A DNA stretch of 64,000 nt from Erodium maritimum. Taxonomy: Eukaryota > Streptophyta > Magnoliopsida > Geraniales > Geraniaceae. A program made the position numbers and the translations under genes. The notes under the pieces were generated by a model, which did not search any database, was not told the origin of the DNA, and saw only the letters and a list, made by a program, of their open reading frames with translations. Below are positions 45,017 to 56,440 of this stretch, one piece after another (the stretch's first letter is position 1; each line of letters opens with the position of its first letter). The DNA is taken from assembly GCA_963921825.1 (NCBI GenBank), contig OY997594.1, forward strand, positions 7,135,001 through 7,199,000, in the 5' to 3' direction.

Positions 45017-46371
45017 AAAACTCAGTCGAGAGCTTCTCTCACTAAAAAACCCTCGCTCTTCTTCTCCCGCCGCCGCCCTTGCTCGCTCCTCCGCCGGTGG
45101 CCCTCGTGTCCTTCTGACCGAGGAGCCACCGGCGGTGGCCTCTCCCTTCCTCTTTCCTTCACGGTTCTTTCTTTCCCCTTCACTTATCTTCAGTTTCGAC
45201 CCCAGATCTATTCTTATCCCTCAGATCTACTGGCTCGACCCTCTTCTTCCTTGTTGCTCCTCCGTCCCTGGCCGGAAGACGTTGTGTCGGGTGTTGGCCC
45301 GCCTCGTTTAGGCGGAATGGAGGGGATCTACCTACCAGAAATGGTGTTATCCCTCGTCGAGGCTCCGTGTCCATCAGATCTAGGGTTTCTACCTGGGGTT
45401 TCCTCTCTCCTCACCTCCGCCGGTGTCTCTCGCGGCCTTGGTCGTGGAAGCTACGGATGAGTTTCTTCTCTCATGTGCCTCTCCGACCCTTTTCCTTCTC
45501 CTTTGTTTTTTCCATCCCCTTTTCCTCCTTCGTTGCTTGACCGTGGAGAGGCTCAGATCTACAGTGGGAGCTCCTTCCTCACTTTTTTTGGGTGAAGTTG
45601 AGCGTAGATCTGAGTTCTTTTGTTGTCTCCTTCTCCTGAACCTTTTGATTTCTTCTCGATTTCTTTGTCCTCCTTGGTTCTCCGTCTGTTTCCTCGGTGT
45701 GGGGACTCGCCGATGTGTTTCCGGCGAGAGTTTTGGTCTTTTGACCTGGTTACGAAGTTTTGTGGGTTGGCTCTGGGGTTCTGGAGTTTCTGGGGTTTTG
45801 ATCGTTGGTCCGGTTCTTCCTCGGCGTGTGACCCTTGTGCGATCTCCGATTCCGTGCTACAGAGGTGGTGTCGTCTTTCCCTTCGAGGTCGTCGTTTGGT
45901 GCTGGCCAGCGGTGAGATTGGTTCTTCACTGATCGGAGGCGACGGAGTTGGGATCTACACCTTGGATCGAGAAGGGTAGACTCGTTTCTGCTTTTATCGG
46001 AGGGCATTGGGCGCGCTTCTGCTTGCTTTTGGAGGTGCTTGGTAAGGTTGTTCGTTGATTTCAGGTTGTGTTGTTTCTGTTGTTTAATTTTAGTTTTAGT
46101 TTGGTTTTCGTCTCTGTTTTGTGCCCTTGGTGGTACTTAGTTTGCTTCAAGGTTGTAATCTACTTGGGAGAGAGTCCTACCCCTGCGTGGGTAATGGTTG
46201 TGCTACTAGTTTCAATTTAGGGTTTGAAGACCTTTGTTCACCCATTTGTTGGGTTGTTTGGTTAGAGGTACTAGTGAAGTATTCTCAGGTTGTAATGGAG
46301 GGTTAATCCCTTGGGTCTGTTTTTAGTTTGAAAACCTTCCTCTTCAATAAAACATTTGCTGATAAAAAATA
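45017..46371 (+). mobile_element. LINE-derived retroposon with 14-bp target duplication
   Basis: Perfect direct repeats ACGTACGCAGCAAG (45003-45016 and 46372-46385) bracket a 1355-bp insertion ending in CAATAAAACATTTGCTGATA and an A-rich tail. The body is C/T-rich at the 5' end and T/G-rich later, with a 169-codon frame (45423-45932) and another overlapping one, neither with a known domain. It matches the composition of the insertion at 4790-6784. The combination of a long duplication and 3' A tail indicates target-primed reverse transcription by a LINE enzyme. Confidence 0.85.
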
Positions 46372-46689
46372 ACGTACGCAGCAAGCAAAAAATCTTCCCC
46401 ATGAGTCATGGTCTAACCATTTAGCTTAGTCAACAATCTAAAAAAGTAAAGACATGAACCGTTTCCTTGCTTCCATTTTCACATTCGAACTGTCCGTTAT
46501 TTTCATTTCACTTCCTACCTAAATAGTAACGTAAGTTTTACACAAAACAACGTTAAAATGCGTTAAAACAATGTTGGTTTCTACAAATTGTTGAGCAAGC
46601 TACAGATAGAAAGTAAAACGACAGACAGTTAGGATGTGAAAATGTAAATCCAGAAACAATTCTTTTCCGCAGTTCTCCCTTATTAGTAT

Positions 46690-47525
46690 TTGGTAAACAA
46701 GGGCCGTTTGGATCATGTTATTTTGTAGGAAGAGAATGTAACTATATTCGAATTATAACATAATATATTCACTGTTTAGAATTTATATACGTATAATCGT
46801 TGATTTTTTTTCATATATTTTACAATTACAGAAGAGCAATTCTACCATAATTCGACCTCACAGTCGACATGTATACAACGGCAGCGTTTTGGGATCCATT
46901 CGGCACAACTCGCTGTGGTATCGATTGCGTTTTTAAATTTACTAGCACACAATTCTAAGCATTCGTTTTTGCCAAAGCCAAATTTCTCCCAGAACTCAAT
47001 GCGACACTCGTCTTTGGTGGTATATTCATGCACAGTCTTACAACCATCGGTCAAAGGAACAATATGTGGAGCTACATAAATATTAGTCAAATGTCAGTAA
47101 CATGATCCAACTCATGTAATATATGTAATTAGGTGAAAATCGTAGATAATAAGACGTAAAGATTCGTTAAACACTTTTTGCTTAAACCTCTAATGAAACG
47201 GGATAGTGAAAGAACAAACCCGCAAAGACGAGAACAAGGCAAAAGATAAGAACGGACGAAAGCTTAACCATATTTAGCTGTAGATAATAAAAAAAAATAG
47301 AGCGATAAGAATACGCATATGATAGTCGAGCGAAGTAATTTGTACAACATGTGAATTGTAGAAAAACGAATTATAATAAGTTATTTTCATTATGAACATT
47401 AATTTACTTGATTATTACTCGTCCGTTTTACAAAAAAAAGTTAAAATAGTGGATCAAAACTTGAATGTTATCCTAAACTTTAATTCGTTTTTATTTATTT
47501 ATAACGGCGTTCTGCAATCATAATT
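46690..47525. repeat. Duplicated segment carrying defensin-like gene 2
   Basis: Partner of 39160-40520 in the same orientation, 7 kb away. Confidence 0.85.
46842..47271 (-). CDS. Defensin-like (DEFL/LCR) secreted peptide, gene 2
   Basis: Two exons on the minus strand: 47271-47220 (52 nt) and 47071-46842 (230 nt), with a 148-nt GT-AG phase-1 intron. The product has 93 residues. The signal peptide (MVKLSSVLIFCLVLVFA) and the start of the mature region (APHIVPLT) match gene 1 closely. Beyond that the mature peptide has diverged strongly while keeping eight cysteines (GCK, DEC, NECLELC, ASC, RCRC, VDC). Conserved leader and diverged mature part are typical of this family. The TATA position of gene 1 is degraded here (TACAAATT), so expression may differ. 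Both splice sites are intact. Confidence 0.83.
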
Positions 47526-47537
47526 CTTAAAAAGAAG

Positions 47538-47790
47538 GGGAAATCTCAAAAACTTACCCGCTAATGTCCTTTCGTCCCATATACTTACCCGCTTTCACCT
47601 TCGTTACCACGTCCATACCCGCATATTACATGTTTCCGTTACAAACCCAAACGGAATCTGTTAACCACTGCACATGACTATCATATGCGGGTTGTTGACC
47701 TTTTACCGGATATGTATGTGGTATCGAAGGTGAAAGCGGGTAAGTATATGGGACGAAAGGTCATTAGCGGATAAGTTTTTGGGGTTTCCC
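47538..47790. mobile_element. MITE, family 3
   Basis: Long inverted termini (GGGAAATCTCAAAAACTTA and its partner ending 47790) pair for about 65 bases through ACCCGCTTTCACCTTCG. The 253-bp element is non-coding. A target duplication is not clear. Confidence 0.8.
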
Positions 47791-47799
47791 AAGACGAGT

Positions 47800-48192
47800 T
47801 AGACAAACAAGGCGTTTAGGATAGAAAATTAAGGAGTGGTCATTATTTGTGTGGACCATGAGTTCGAGTAGAGAAGGATAGAGATTAGGTGGAGTTGTTG
47901 TCCATATGGGTCATCATTGATCCTGGCAAGGAAGACTTTTTGAAGAGAGGTGGTATTTTTCGTTGGATCAAAATCCAAGGACTCCTTATACAAGGGTGGG
48001 ACATTGAAAATATCCAAAGTGTGGCCAGAACCTTGGATTTGTAGTTATGGTTCATCCTGAATCTGTTTCAGGACATAATTTTAAAAAATTGACTAATAAA
48101 TAAATTTTTATAACTGATCTAACATATTATATTTCTTTACTATTTTTTTTTGTAATGTTTTCATTCTTATTTCACAAGATTTTAATATAAGA
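47800..48192. other. No gene recognised
   Basis: One 62-codon minus-strand frame (47829-48017; NVPPLYKESLDFDPTKNTTS) has a protein-like composition but no recognisable family, promoter or splice partner. Confidence 0.35.
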
Positions 48193-49470
48193 TGTAAATT
48201 TCTATTAAAACAGGCTACTTATATCGGATCGGACTTTCACAACTAAAAGGTCAACCTTATTAGTTGGGTGTAGTCCTAGCCTTTATAAGTAGGCTCTTTA
48301 TTCTTATATTTAGTCGATGTGAGTTCATACTTCAATACTCCCCCTCACGTGTAAGACTAGACATCTGCATATGGATCGGAGGCCACATGGTGGAGGTGAC
48401 AAACGGGCCGTGGGCCGAACCAGCTCTGATATCATGTAAATTTCTATTAAAACGGGTTACTTATATCGGGTCGGGCTTCCACAACTAAAAGGTCAACCTT
48501 ATTAGTTGGGTGTAGTCCTAGCCTTTATAAGTAGCTCTTTATTCTTATATTTAGTCGATGTTGATTAGGGATGGCAAAACACCCCATTCCCCACGGGGAT
48601 CCCCGTCCCCGCCCCGCGCGAGACGGATTTGGGACGGAGATTTTTTAAACGGGACGGGATACGGGGAATTAAATGGGGATTTTGACGGGGACGGGGCGGG
48701 ACGGGGTAAGCAGTCCCCATCCCGCGGGGAACCCCGCCCCGCGCCCCGCACTATTAGTTTTAGAATAAATTTTTAATAATATACACATAACACATTTGTT
48801 TTTGTTTTTTTGTTAAAGATTTGACTTCTATGCATGTAAAAAAGTTTGATGGATACACCATTCTTGTTTTTACATTTGATATTTTCTTATTTATATTTTA
48901 TATCTACAATATAGAAAATTTAGTTGGAATATGTCAAATAGTGATTGTTGCTTATTTCACCAATTTGAATATGTTATTTGTTTACCGATTGCTTACTTCA
49001 AGTTCAACGTGTTGATTCTATTTATATCATTACGAAGTCAAGTTGGGAACTTTAAGTTATGTTATAAGATATTTTGTTTAGACACTTTTTTATTATGGGT
49101 AAACTATTATGAGACATGGATGTCATCATCATGATGTTTATTTTATATGTATGTTGTTTTAAATTATGGGTTGACTACGCTTGTTATTTAAAATTATGGA
49201 TTGAGAGTTGTCATTTAAAATGTGCACTTTTCGGGTAATGAGGATGGGGTAGGAACGGAGTAGGGAATAAAATCCTCCGCGGGACGAGAATGAGACGGGG
49301 AATAAAATCCATGTTCCCCGCCCCATCCCCGCGGGGTCCTCGCGGGACGGGGTCAACGTGGGATCAACGCGGGGATGGGGCGGGGATGGGGAGAGTAGCG
49401 GGAACGCGGGACGGGGACAGGGACTGGGGTCCCCGCCCCATTGCCATCCCTAATGTGGGTTCATACTCCA
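48193..49470 (-). mobile_element. TRIM element split by a hAT element
   Basis: Direct repeats begin TGTAAATTTCTATT at 48193 (142 bp to 48334) and at 48435. Between them on the minus strand are a primer-binding site (reverse of GCTCTGATATCA, 48423-48434) and a CCCCCTCACGTG block where the polypurine tract should be. The second repeat is interrupted at 48566 and resumes after 49452. No coding capacity. Confidence 0.8.
48566..49452. mobile_element. hAT-type non-autonomous element (887 bp)
   Basis: The ends are TAGGGATGGCAA and TTGCCATCCCTA, inverted repeats characteristic of plant hAT elements. The subterminal sequence is rich in GGGGAC/CCCCG motifs (48590-48740 and 49270-49440) around an AT-rich core. 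The flanking octamers ATGTTGAT and ATGTGGGT match at six of eight positions, a decayed 8-bp duplication. No transposase. Confidence 0.9.
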
Positions 49471-49737
49471 CCCATGAGTTAGAGCTTTTGGGTTGGATAA
49501 GGCTTTAACATGGTATCAGAGCTCGTTCGGCCCATGGCCCATTTGTCACTCCACCATGTGGTCTCCGGTCCATATGCAGATGTCCAGTCCTGCTATGACC
49601 CACGTGTAGATGTCCAGTCCTACACGTGAGGGGGGTGTTGAAATATAAGTCAGTGTATGGACAAATTGAACACTTGATAAACATATTAGTGTCTCCACCC
49701 ATCAGTTCGAGTTTTTGGGTTGGATAAGGCTTTAACA
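49468..49737 (+). mobile_element. Second TRIM element, opposite orientation
   Basis: A truncated 5' repeat ends CTTTAACA at 49510, followed by the primer-binding site TGGTATCAGAGC (49511-49522), an interior, a CACGTGAGGGGGG tract, and a 102-bp 3' repeat (49636-49737). The interior matches the reverse complement of the interior of the TRIM at 48193-49470, so both belong to one family. Confidence 0.8.
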
Positions 49738-49770
49738 TAAGATCCTAATCAAAAAACACGGAACATTATT

Positions 49771-49803
49771 ATTATTATTATTATTATTATCATCATCATC
49801 ATC
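49771..49803. repeat. Trinucleotide microsatellite (ATT then ATC)
   Basis: About seven ATT units followed by five ATC units, immediately left of the L1 target duplication. Confidence 0.85.
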
Positions 49804-50303
49804 TAGTCGATCTATACTTGAATTATTCAGATTATACGAAAAGGCAGCCGGCCCTAGGCGTAGCGGGGACTTCGGCAGCGGCGCGTGAGGTCAACCGGCG
49901 ACGACGGCGAGTTCTGCGTTGGCGGCCGGTCGTGCGAACAGGCCGGTGAAGGTACGTTTTTGCACCCTTTTGTGATTCCTGGGTCTTTTGGGATCGGTAG
50001 CCGGAGTGGGGAGTGAGATCCCGTCCGAATTTGTGCCCCACGGTGGTTCTACCGGCGTGGTAGGTGGTGTACTGGTCGGCGTTGGGTTTGGCAGCCGAGG
50101 CAGGGGTGGACGGGACGGCCGTTTGGGATTTCGGCGGACCGTGACGACGTTAGGGGGTGTTGCAAGTTGAAGGTGACTGTTTTCCGGTCTTGTGGATCCG
50201 AGGACGAGCAGCTCTGGGCGGAGGAGTTGGACGAGTCCGGCTGTTGTGAATCCACGTTTCGTCGATACAGGTACCGGGGCCAGACGGCAGGTCGGAGCAT
50301 TGG

Positions 50304-51125
50304 GGGATTAAATTCCTATCTTGGAATTGTAGGGGTTTGGGCAAACTAGCCACCGTGGAGTACCTGAAGGGGGTGATACGGCGCAGGAAACCGCAGGTGA
50401 TCTTCCTCAGTGAGACGTTAGCTCGGAAGGGGGAAGTAGATATCCTGAAATTGAAGACGGGATTCCCGGGCGGTTGTGAAGTTCCGACGGTTGGACAGAA
50501 AGGGGGGCTGATTCTGCTTTGGACGGCGGAGATGAGGGTAACGCCGTACCCTAGTGAGGAGCGTTTTATTGACGTGGAGATTGTAGGGCCGAATGGTGAG
50601 GGCTTCCGTTTTACGGGAGTGTATGGGGAGGCGAACAGAGAACTACGGTGGTAGACGTGGGATATGATTCGCTTCCTGGGTGCGAGGACAGGGGCCTCGA
50701 GAAAATGGATTTTAATGGGAGACTTCAATGGCATCCTACGCAATAAGGAGAAGCGGGGTGGTCGCCGGTATCCGGAGCGCCTGATCGCAAAATTCCGGAC
50801 TGCAATGCGGAACGTGGGAGTCTCCGACGTTCCAATCCAAGGGTACGGGTTCACGTGGCATAGTGGCAGTGAACCGGAGACACGAATGGCAGTCCAGCTG
50901 GACAGGGCCTTAATGTCGCGGGAGATGAGGACGTTATGGCCGGAGGCCCACCTGGCCAATCTGGGAATCTCGACGTCGGACCATCTGCCAATCTTACTGG
51001 ACTCGGAGAGGCGTGTGGAACCTGTGGGGTCGCGCCAGTTCCGTTTTGAGAATATCTGGGCAGAGGACCTGGAATGTGGCTTGTTGATTCAATCTAGTTG
51101 GGGTGCCCCGGGAGATCGGATGTAA
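50304..51125 (+). pseudogene. L1 endonuclease domain (one stop)
   Basis: An apurinic-endonuclease-like domain that nicks target DNA for LINE insertion. Visible motifs in order are LSWNCRGLG (about 50316-50342), the catalytic-region LSETL (about 50405), GDFNGIL (about 50720) and SDHLPIL (about 50980). One in-frame TAG at 50652-50654 (after NRELRW) interrupts the frame, which continues in the same phase. Near 51115-51125 the frame ends through a one-base shift into the reverse transcriptase frame. Confidence 0.9.
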
Positions 51126-54100
51126 GATTCAGGAGACAGGCTTGGCATTGGATAACTGGGGAAAGGAGGTGTATAATGCACTTGCCCGGAAGATAGCACG
51201 GTATGAAAAGGATATGCTGTGGTTGAATGGTAAGGAAGACCGGCCGAGTATTCGGCGGCAAAGAGCTTTGCAGAAACTTTATGTCAAAGCCCTAGAGCAG
51301 AAGGGGGAGTTCTGGAGGCAGCGGGCCAAGCAACACTGGTTTACGGATAGCGATCAGAACACGAAGTTCTTCCAAGCCTCGGCGTCACAGAGGAAGAACC
51401 TAAACAAGGTATCGGAATTGCGTGATGGGGATGGTAACGTCCTTACCTGGGACTCGGGATTGGGGGATCATATACTGGACTTCTATAAGGTGCTGTCTAG
51501 GAGGACGAGGGGGGATGGAGTGAACTTCCCGAAATTCCGTCAGCAGGTGACTGAGGGGCAAAACAGAGCCCTAATGGGGGAGGTGACGTCCGAGGAGGTT
51601 CGGGATGCGACTTTCTCTATGGGCCCGAATAAATCACCAGGGCCGGACGGTCTCAATCCGTTCTTTTATCAAAAGTACTGGGGGACGGTTGGGGAGGACG
51701 TCACCAGGTGCGTGAGACGGATCTTCGTAGGGGAGGACATCCCACGGGAGCTGAACAAGACTATACTGGTTCTGATCCCGAAAGTGGAGTGCCCAATGTC
51801 GCTCAAGGATCTTCGCCCTATAGCTCTGTGTAATGTGGTCTTCAAGGTGGTGTCTAAGGTGGCAGCAAATAGACTGAAAGGGGTGTTGGGTGGACTCATT
51901 TCTGACACTCAGGGAGCGTTCGTCCCGGGGAGATCTATCCAAGACAACATAATCCTGTCATACGAGACGCTACATCATCTACGTAACAAAAGTCAGGGTA
52001 AGGAAGGCTGGGTGGCTTTGAAGCTAGACATGAGCAAGGCCTATGACAGGGTAGAATGGGGTTTCTTATGGGACATTATGAGAGGCTTTGGGATGAGTGA
52101 GGAATGGATCCATCTGGTCCGACGTTGCACATACTCAGTTACGTACAATATTGTGGCGGGTGGTCAGCAGGCAGGTTTTGTGCAGCCAGAAAGGGGGATA
52201 CGGCAGGGAGACCCGCTCTCTCCATATCTCTTCCTATTTTGCATGGAGGGTTTCTCCCGCCTGCTCCAGGGAGCGGAGAGTAGGGGGGACATCCACGGGG
52301 TTAGGATAGCTAATGGAGCCCCGGCATTGACCCATTTGTTCTTTGCGGACGACTGCTATGTGTATTGTAAGGCGGTCCCAAAAGAGATGACAAAAGTGCG
52401 TACTTACCTGGGAATGTTTGAGGAGGCTTCGGGGCAGGTGGTGAACCAGACAAAGTCGTCCCTCTTCTTCAGTCACAATACTCCGGAACATCGGCGGTTG
52501 AGCGGTGTGCAGATTTTGGGGATTCCGGAGGTAAACTCCCCGTCCTCCTACTTGGGAATACCGAATATGATGGGTAGGAGCCGGAAGCAGAGTCTACAGT
52601 TTGTTATGGATAAGGTCCTCCGGAGAATCAGAAGATGGGATGGTAAATTGCTAAATGGGGCAGGTAAAGAAGTGCTAGTCAAGTCGGTCTTGCAGGCGAT
52701 TCCTACTTATACGATGTGTGTAATGCGGATCCAAAAGGGGATGCTGGAAAAGATGAATGTGGCTCTGGCTAAATTCTGGTGGAAGTCGGGGGGGCCGGAA
52801 GGAAAATGGGTGATCTGGCAGTCATGGGCGAATATGTCACGGCCAAAGGAGGAAGGGGGTATGGGGTTTAAGAATCTGTACGACTTCAACTCGGCCTTAT
52901 TGGGGAAGCAATTGTGGAAACTCGTCACGGACGAGTCGAGTCTTGTGGCTAAGGTTCTCAAGGCCAAATGCTACCCGGGGAACTCGGTGTTGGAGGCAGT
53001 GGGGAAACCGAATCAGAGTTATATATGGCAGAGTTTGCTGTCAGTACAGGAGTTGGTCCGCCGCGGAGTGCGACGGTCTATTGGGCCAGGTACGGAGACT
53101 TCAATTCTGGGACACCCCTGGTTGACGGGTGTGGAAGCAAGGGTGCACCTAGGAGCTCCAGGTCTTGAAGGTAAGTTCGTGTCGGAACTGATGCTGTCAC
53201 ACGGTAGAGCGTGAGACGAGGGGAAAATCCGTTCCCTGGTTGGAGGGGAGGACCAGCAGGCGATCTTGGCAGTCCCGATTAGTCGGACAGCGATCCGGGA
53301 TTCCTGGTACTGGTCGGGAGACTACTTGGGTCAATACACGGTGAAATCGGCGTACGCCTTGAACCAACAGGACCAGGCCTCTGCCCAGGCACACCAGGAA
53401 ATAGGGCCGGCGATATGGAAGCTGGAGGTGATGCCAAAGGTTAAATCGTTCCTATGGCGTACGTGTTCGGGCTGTCTTCCGGTAGCGGAGAACCTGAGAC
53501 GACGACGGGTGGACATAGTGGCAACATGTCCGGTATGCCAGGGTGGAAACGAGTCGGCTTTTCACCTACTGGTCCATTGTCCAGTGGCTGCCGAATGTTG
53601 GGCGAAGTCGGGGCTGTCCCTGCCTCAGGGAACCCAGACGATCACAGAGTGGTTGCTCCGAACGATTAGTATTAACCCACCGGCGAAAGGGGGTCTGATT
53701 GGGTGCCTGTTATGGGAAGTGTGGAAGGCACGAAACAAGGTAGTATGGGAGAGTAAGGCACAACCAGCAGCTGGTATCTTCCAGACAGCGTCCCACCTCC
53801 AGCTAGGGTGGCTGGAAGCAAGACGAAGGAAGCAACAGGCCCAGGCCTGCCCGCGACAACATCAGGCTAGGGGAGCGGAGGCCTGGATCCGGCCGGGTGC
53901 AGGCTCTTGGGCGATTAACACAGACGGAGCTCTCTTCGCAGCAGCAAATAAAGTGGGAACAGGATGGATCTGTAGAGACGACAGGGGGTTTCTCAGGGGA
54001 GCTCGCTCTACGTCCTTCCACGGGGCCCAGAATCCGGGCCTGGTGGAAGCCTTTGCGATTCGGGAAGCGTTGTTGTGGCTACAACAATTCCCGCTCCAAC

Positions 54101-54363
54101 GAACGGTGGTTCGAAGTGATTGTAAGGTCATAGTGGATATGATCAAAAGGGGTGGGGGATTACCCTCACCTCTCGGGACAATCGTTACTGATTGTTTTTC
54201 CCGTTTATCTAAACTCGAGTGCGTGCAGCTCGAATTTGTGAAGCGGACAACGAACAAAGCGGCCCACTGGCTTGCCAGAGCGGCTTGTTCTAACCCTGTC
54301 TGGGAGTGGCAAGGGGGTCATGTCCCCGAGCCTCTTCAACATATCATTGTTGCCAAAAATTAA
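51103..54363 (+). pseudogene. L1 reverse transcriptase, zf-RVT and RNase H (one stop)
   Basis: A long frame (51103-53214, 703 codons) carries the reverse transcriptase: GPNKSPGPDGLNPFFYQKYW, LRPIALCNVVFKVVSK, KLDMSKAYDRVEW, QGDPLSPYLFLF and the catalytic FADD. A single TGA at 53212-53214 precedes a same-phase 365-codon stretch with the zf-RVT motif (VKSFLWR, CPVCQ, FHLLVHC) and a C-terminal RNase H (INTDGALF, EAFAIREALLW, RSDCKVIVDMI). It normally copies LINE RNA at the nicked target. With the stop, the RNase H would be lost. Confidence 0.92.
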
Positions 54364-54404
54364 TAAATTTGCATTTCTCTCAAAAAAAAATCTAGTCGAT
54401 CTAT

Positions 54405-54953
54405 TTTAAATTTATTCCTACAACTGTCAAAATATGAACATCTTCATCTAGAAAAAACTTGAATAATTTCAAACCTACTATTTGTTTTGACAATGCTTTC
54501 AATCATATTTCACATGATATTCTAAAATAGGATTCTAATCAAAAACGGGATCATTTTTTTTATAGTATCCGGTCTACTTTATATTTATCTCTAAATAATG
54601 TAAGAACAAGGATTCCATCTAGAAAGGCACTACAATCAGATTACTAAATTGGCATCGTGATTTGCTGATACATATATATTCAAATTCACATTTCCAATGC
54701 AAGCAAAAATGTGTTAATTAAAGTAACCCATTCTAGAATGGAATGGATTCATGACTTTATTAAAGTATTATCAACTATATATATTCTGTGGCATGTGTTG
54801 TTCAAATTAAAAAAAGGTCTGCATGAACATTACTATTGCAGGATGCTAGATAGTGGCTATATAAAGAGGAGATGAGTTGTGTTCTATAATAATCACAATC
54901 ACACTTGATCATCGTAATAAAGAGTAGTAGCTTGTTAAGCCAAATTAGGAAGC
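54405..54953 (+). promoter_or_regulatory. Upstream region and promoter of small-gene copy F
   Basis: The TATATAAA box is at 54858-54865, about 95 bases before the ATG. The proximal 250 bases are nearly identical to copy E's promoter. The distal part (54405-54640) is the family's AATCAAAAAC-containing repeat, which the L1 element split. Confidence 0.7.
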
Positions 54954-55151
54954 ATGACCAAGACCAGCGAGCGGGTTAAGGACGTGATTACCAACAGAAT
55001 CGAGCACAGGATCGACCAGTTGCACCAGGTGGCTGATGTGGTGCTCTTTCCGTTAGCTCCGATCGACGGAGTGATCCATGGAGTGTCCCGAGGAGTTCTC
55101 AACTGGCTCACCGACAGGCACCCCGGAGAGACCACCCCACATGCACACTAA
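54954..55151 (+). CDS. Unrecognised 65-aa protein, copy F
   Basis: Full-length, cysteine-free member ending ETTPHAH. It differs from copy E by one residue (N for T at position 14) despite nine nucleotide differences. The same start context (GGAAGC before ATG), TATA distance and 3' flank are kept. The conserved block VVLFPLAPIDGVIHGVSRGV and NWLTDRHPGE are unchanged. Its upstream region was hit by an L1 insertion more than 500 bases away and its 3' flank by a LINE-like tail, but the proximal promoter is intact. Function unknown. Confidence 0.78.
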   Translation: MTKTSERVKDVITNRIEHRIDQLHQVADVVLFPLAPIDGVIHGVSRGVLNWLTDRHPGETTPHAH

Positions 55152-55447
55152 CAAAGCAACTATGTCAGAGTATGCAACGTTTATACAATAACGTCTATAT
55201 AACGTACGTTGTTTATCTCCTCCTCCTTTTATTAATATGCATCCATCTATGGTGCAATCTATGGTGTGTAAATTGAGCTGAGGTATTTTGTACCTCTTGT
55301 TCTGATAATCAATAATACATTAATTTGCACTTATATCTACTTGTTTCTATTTCAAGTAACACTTTTATGTATGTTTCAATCGTCCTAGATAATATCCAGA
55401 TGCAGATTAGGATATAAGTAAAATAGGTTTTGCGTAATAAAATCATA

Positions 55448-56105
55448 CATTTTTTTATAAGCGGAAATTTATTAAGCTATTCTCCTGAGATGGAAAAACA
55501 AGACAAATAGAGACACCGAAAAAACGGCCTCATTATCAAGACAAAAAAGAAGCTCAGAAGAAGTAACAAACAAATCTTACAAGAACCAACATCTCCCACA
55601 CGGAGGAAACGAACAAAACACAACCAGAAACCTCCAAAAACAACACAACAAAAGCACAATCCAAACCGCACTAAAGGGAAACAACCCCGGCCACCACAAG
55701 GCAACAAAAATTTGAAACGAGCTTAACTGAACTAATCAAACCAAATCTGGACCATCACCAAGGACAAACAATCTAGTCTCATCTTGAACCCCAACCTAAG
55801 AACTCAAGGACTTATCCATGGGAGTAAAACCCATGGCCAAGCAAGAGTCCAAGGCACGATGAACAAACTTACCATCCGAAATGATCGAAACCACATCGCC
55901 TTTATCCTTGCTCATAGACCTGGGTTGAATCTCATAAAAAAAATATGTGACCTTCTTCTTCTCTTGACCTTTAAGCCTCCTCTTCTTCTTCCGACCCTGA
56001 TCCTTAACTGAGAAATCATCCTCAATAAAAGTGTTGTCAGTAGATGGGCGAGGGTCGTAAACCTCAACAAACGGTGTTGTCACACACTGATGAACTGTTG
56101 GAGGG
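55448..56105 (-). mobile_element. LINE-like retroposon fragment (minus strand)
   Basis: It begins with a T tract and AAGCGGAAATTTATTAAGC on the plus strand (tail of a minus-strand insertion) inside the 3' flank of copy F. A/C-rich on the plus strand. A 106-codon minus frame (55796-56116) is lysine-rich and unrecognised. Confidence 0.5.
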
Positions 56106-56110
56106 ACAAA

Positions 56111-56440
56111 TGTCACGCCCCAAATCCGGTTTTGACCGGACTCGAGACACGAACTAAGAACATTAATTAAATGATAAGAAAAAAAGATTTAATAAAGCAA
56201 GTTCCATGAAAACTTAATTGAAATCCAAAATCAAGAGTCAACAGCTCTACAAACAGAAAACAGAACATATAGTTGATACAAAGGCAGTACGTCTCTAGAA
56301 TAAAAATTCCCAAGACCTCAAGGAGCTCCCGAGCCTTGAGACCACATCTAGATCTACTCATCAAGGAAACCTGTACAAACGGTAAACAAGAAAGGGAGTT
56401 GTAAGTGGTTGTGGTCCCCAATAAATAGACGTTATTCTCT
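56111..56440 (-). mobile_element. Gypsy-like LTR end (minus strand)
   Basis: It starts TGTCACGCCCCAAATCCGG and continues with text that is the reverse complement of the end of 33530-35643 (ACCGGACTCGAGAC). Only one end is recognisable. Confidence 0.5.

Larger units (their letters stand above)
49816..54389 (+). mobile_element. L1-type LINE, 5' truncated
   Basis: A 15-bp target duplication ATCTAGTCGATCTAT (49801-49815 and 54390-54404) brackets a 4.57-kb insertion ending TAATAAATTTGCATTTCTCT and an A tract. The interior encodes endonuclease, reverse transcriptase, a zf-RVT region and a plant-type RNase H in L1 order. ORF1 is missing apart from perhaps its last part, so the copy was truncated on insertion. 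Only two stops and one frameshift interrupt the pol frame, so it is relatively young. Confidence 0.93.

Noticed and set aside
50150-50959. 269-codon frame antisense to the L1 endonuclease
   Set aside because: It is a shadow of the endonuclease frame, which has all the expected motifs on the plus strand.
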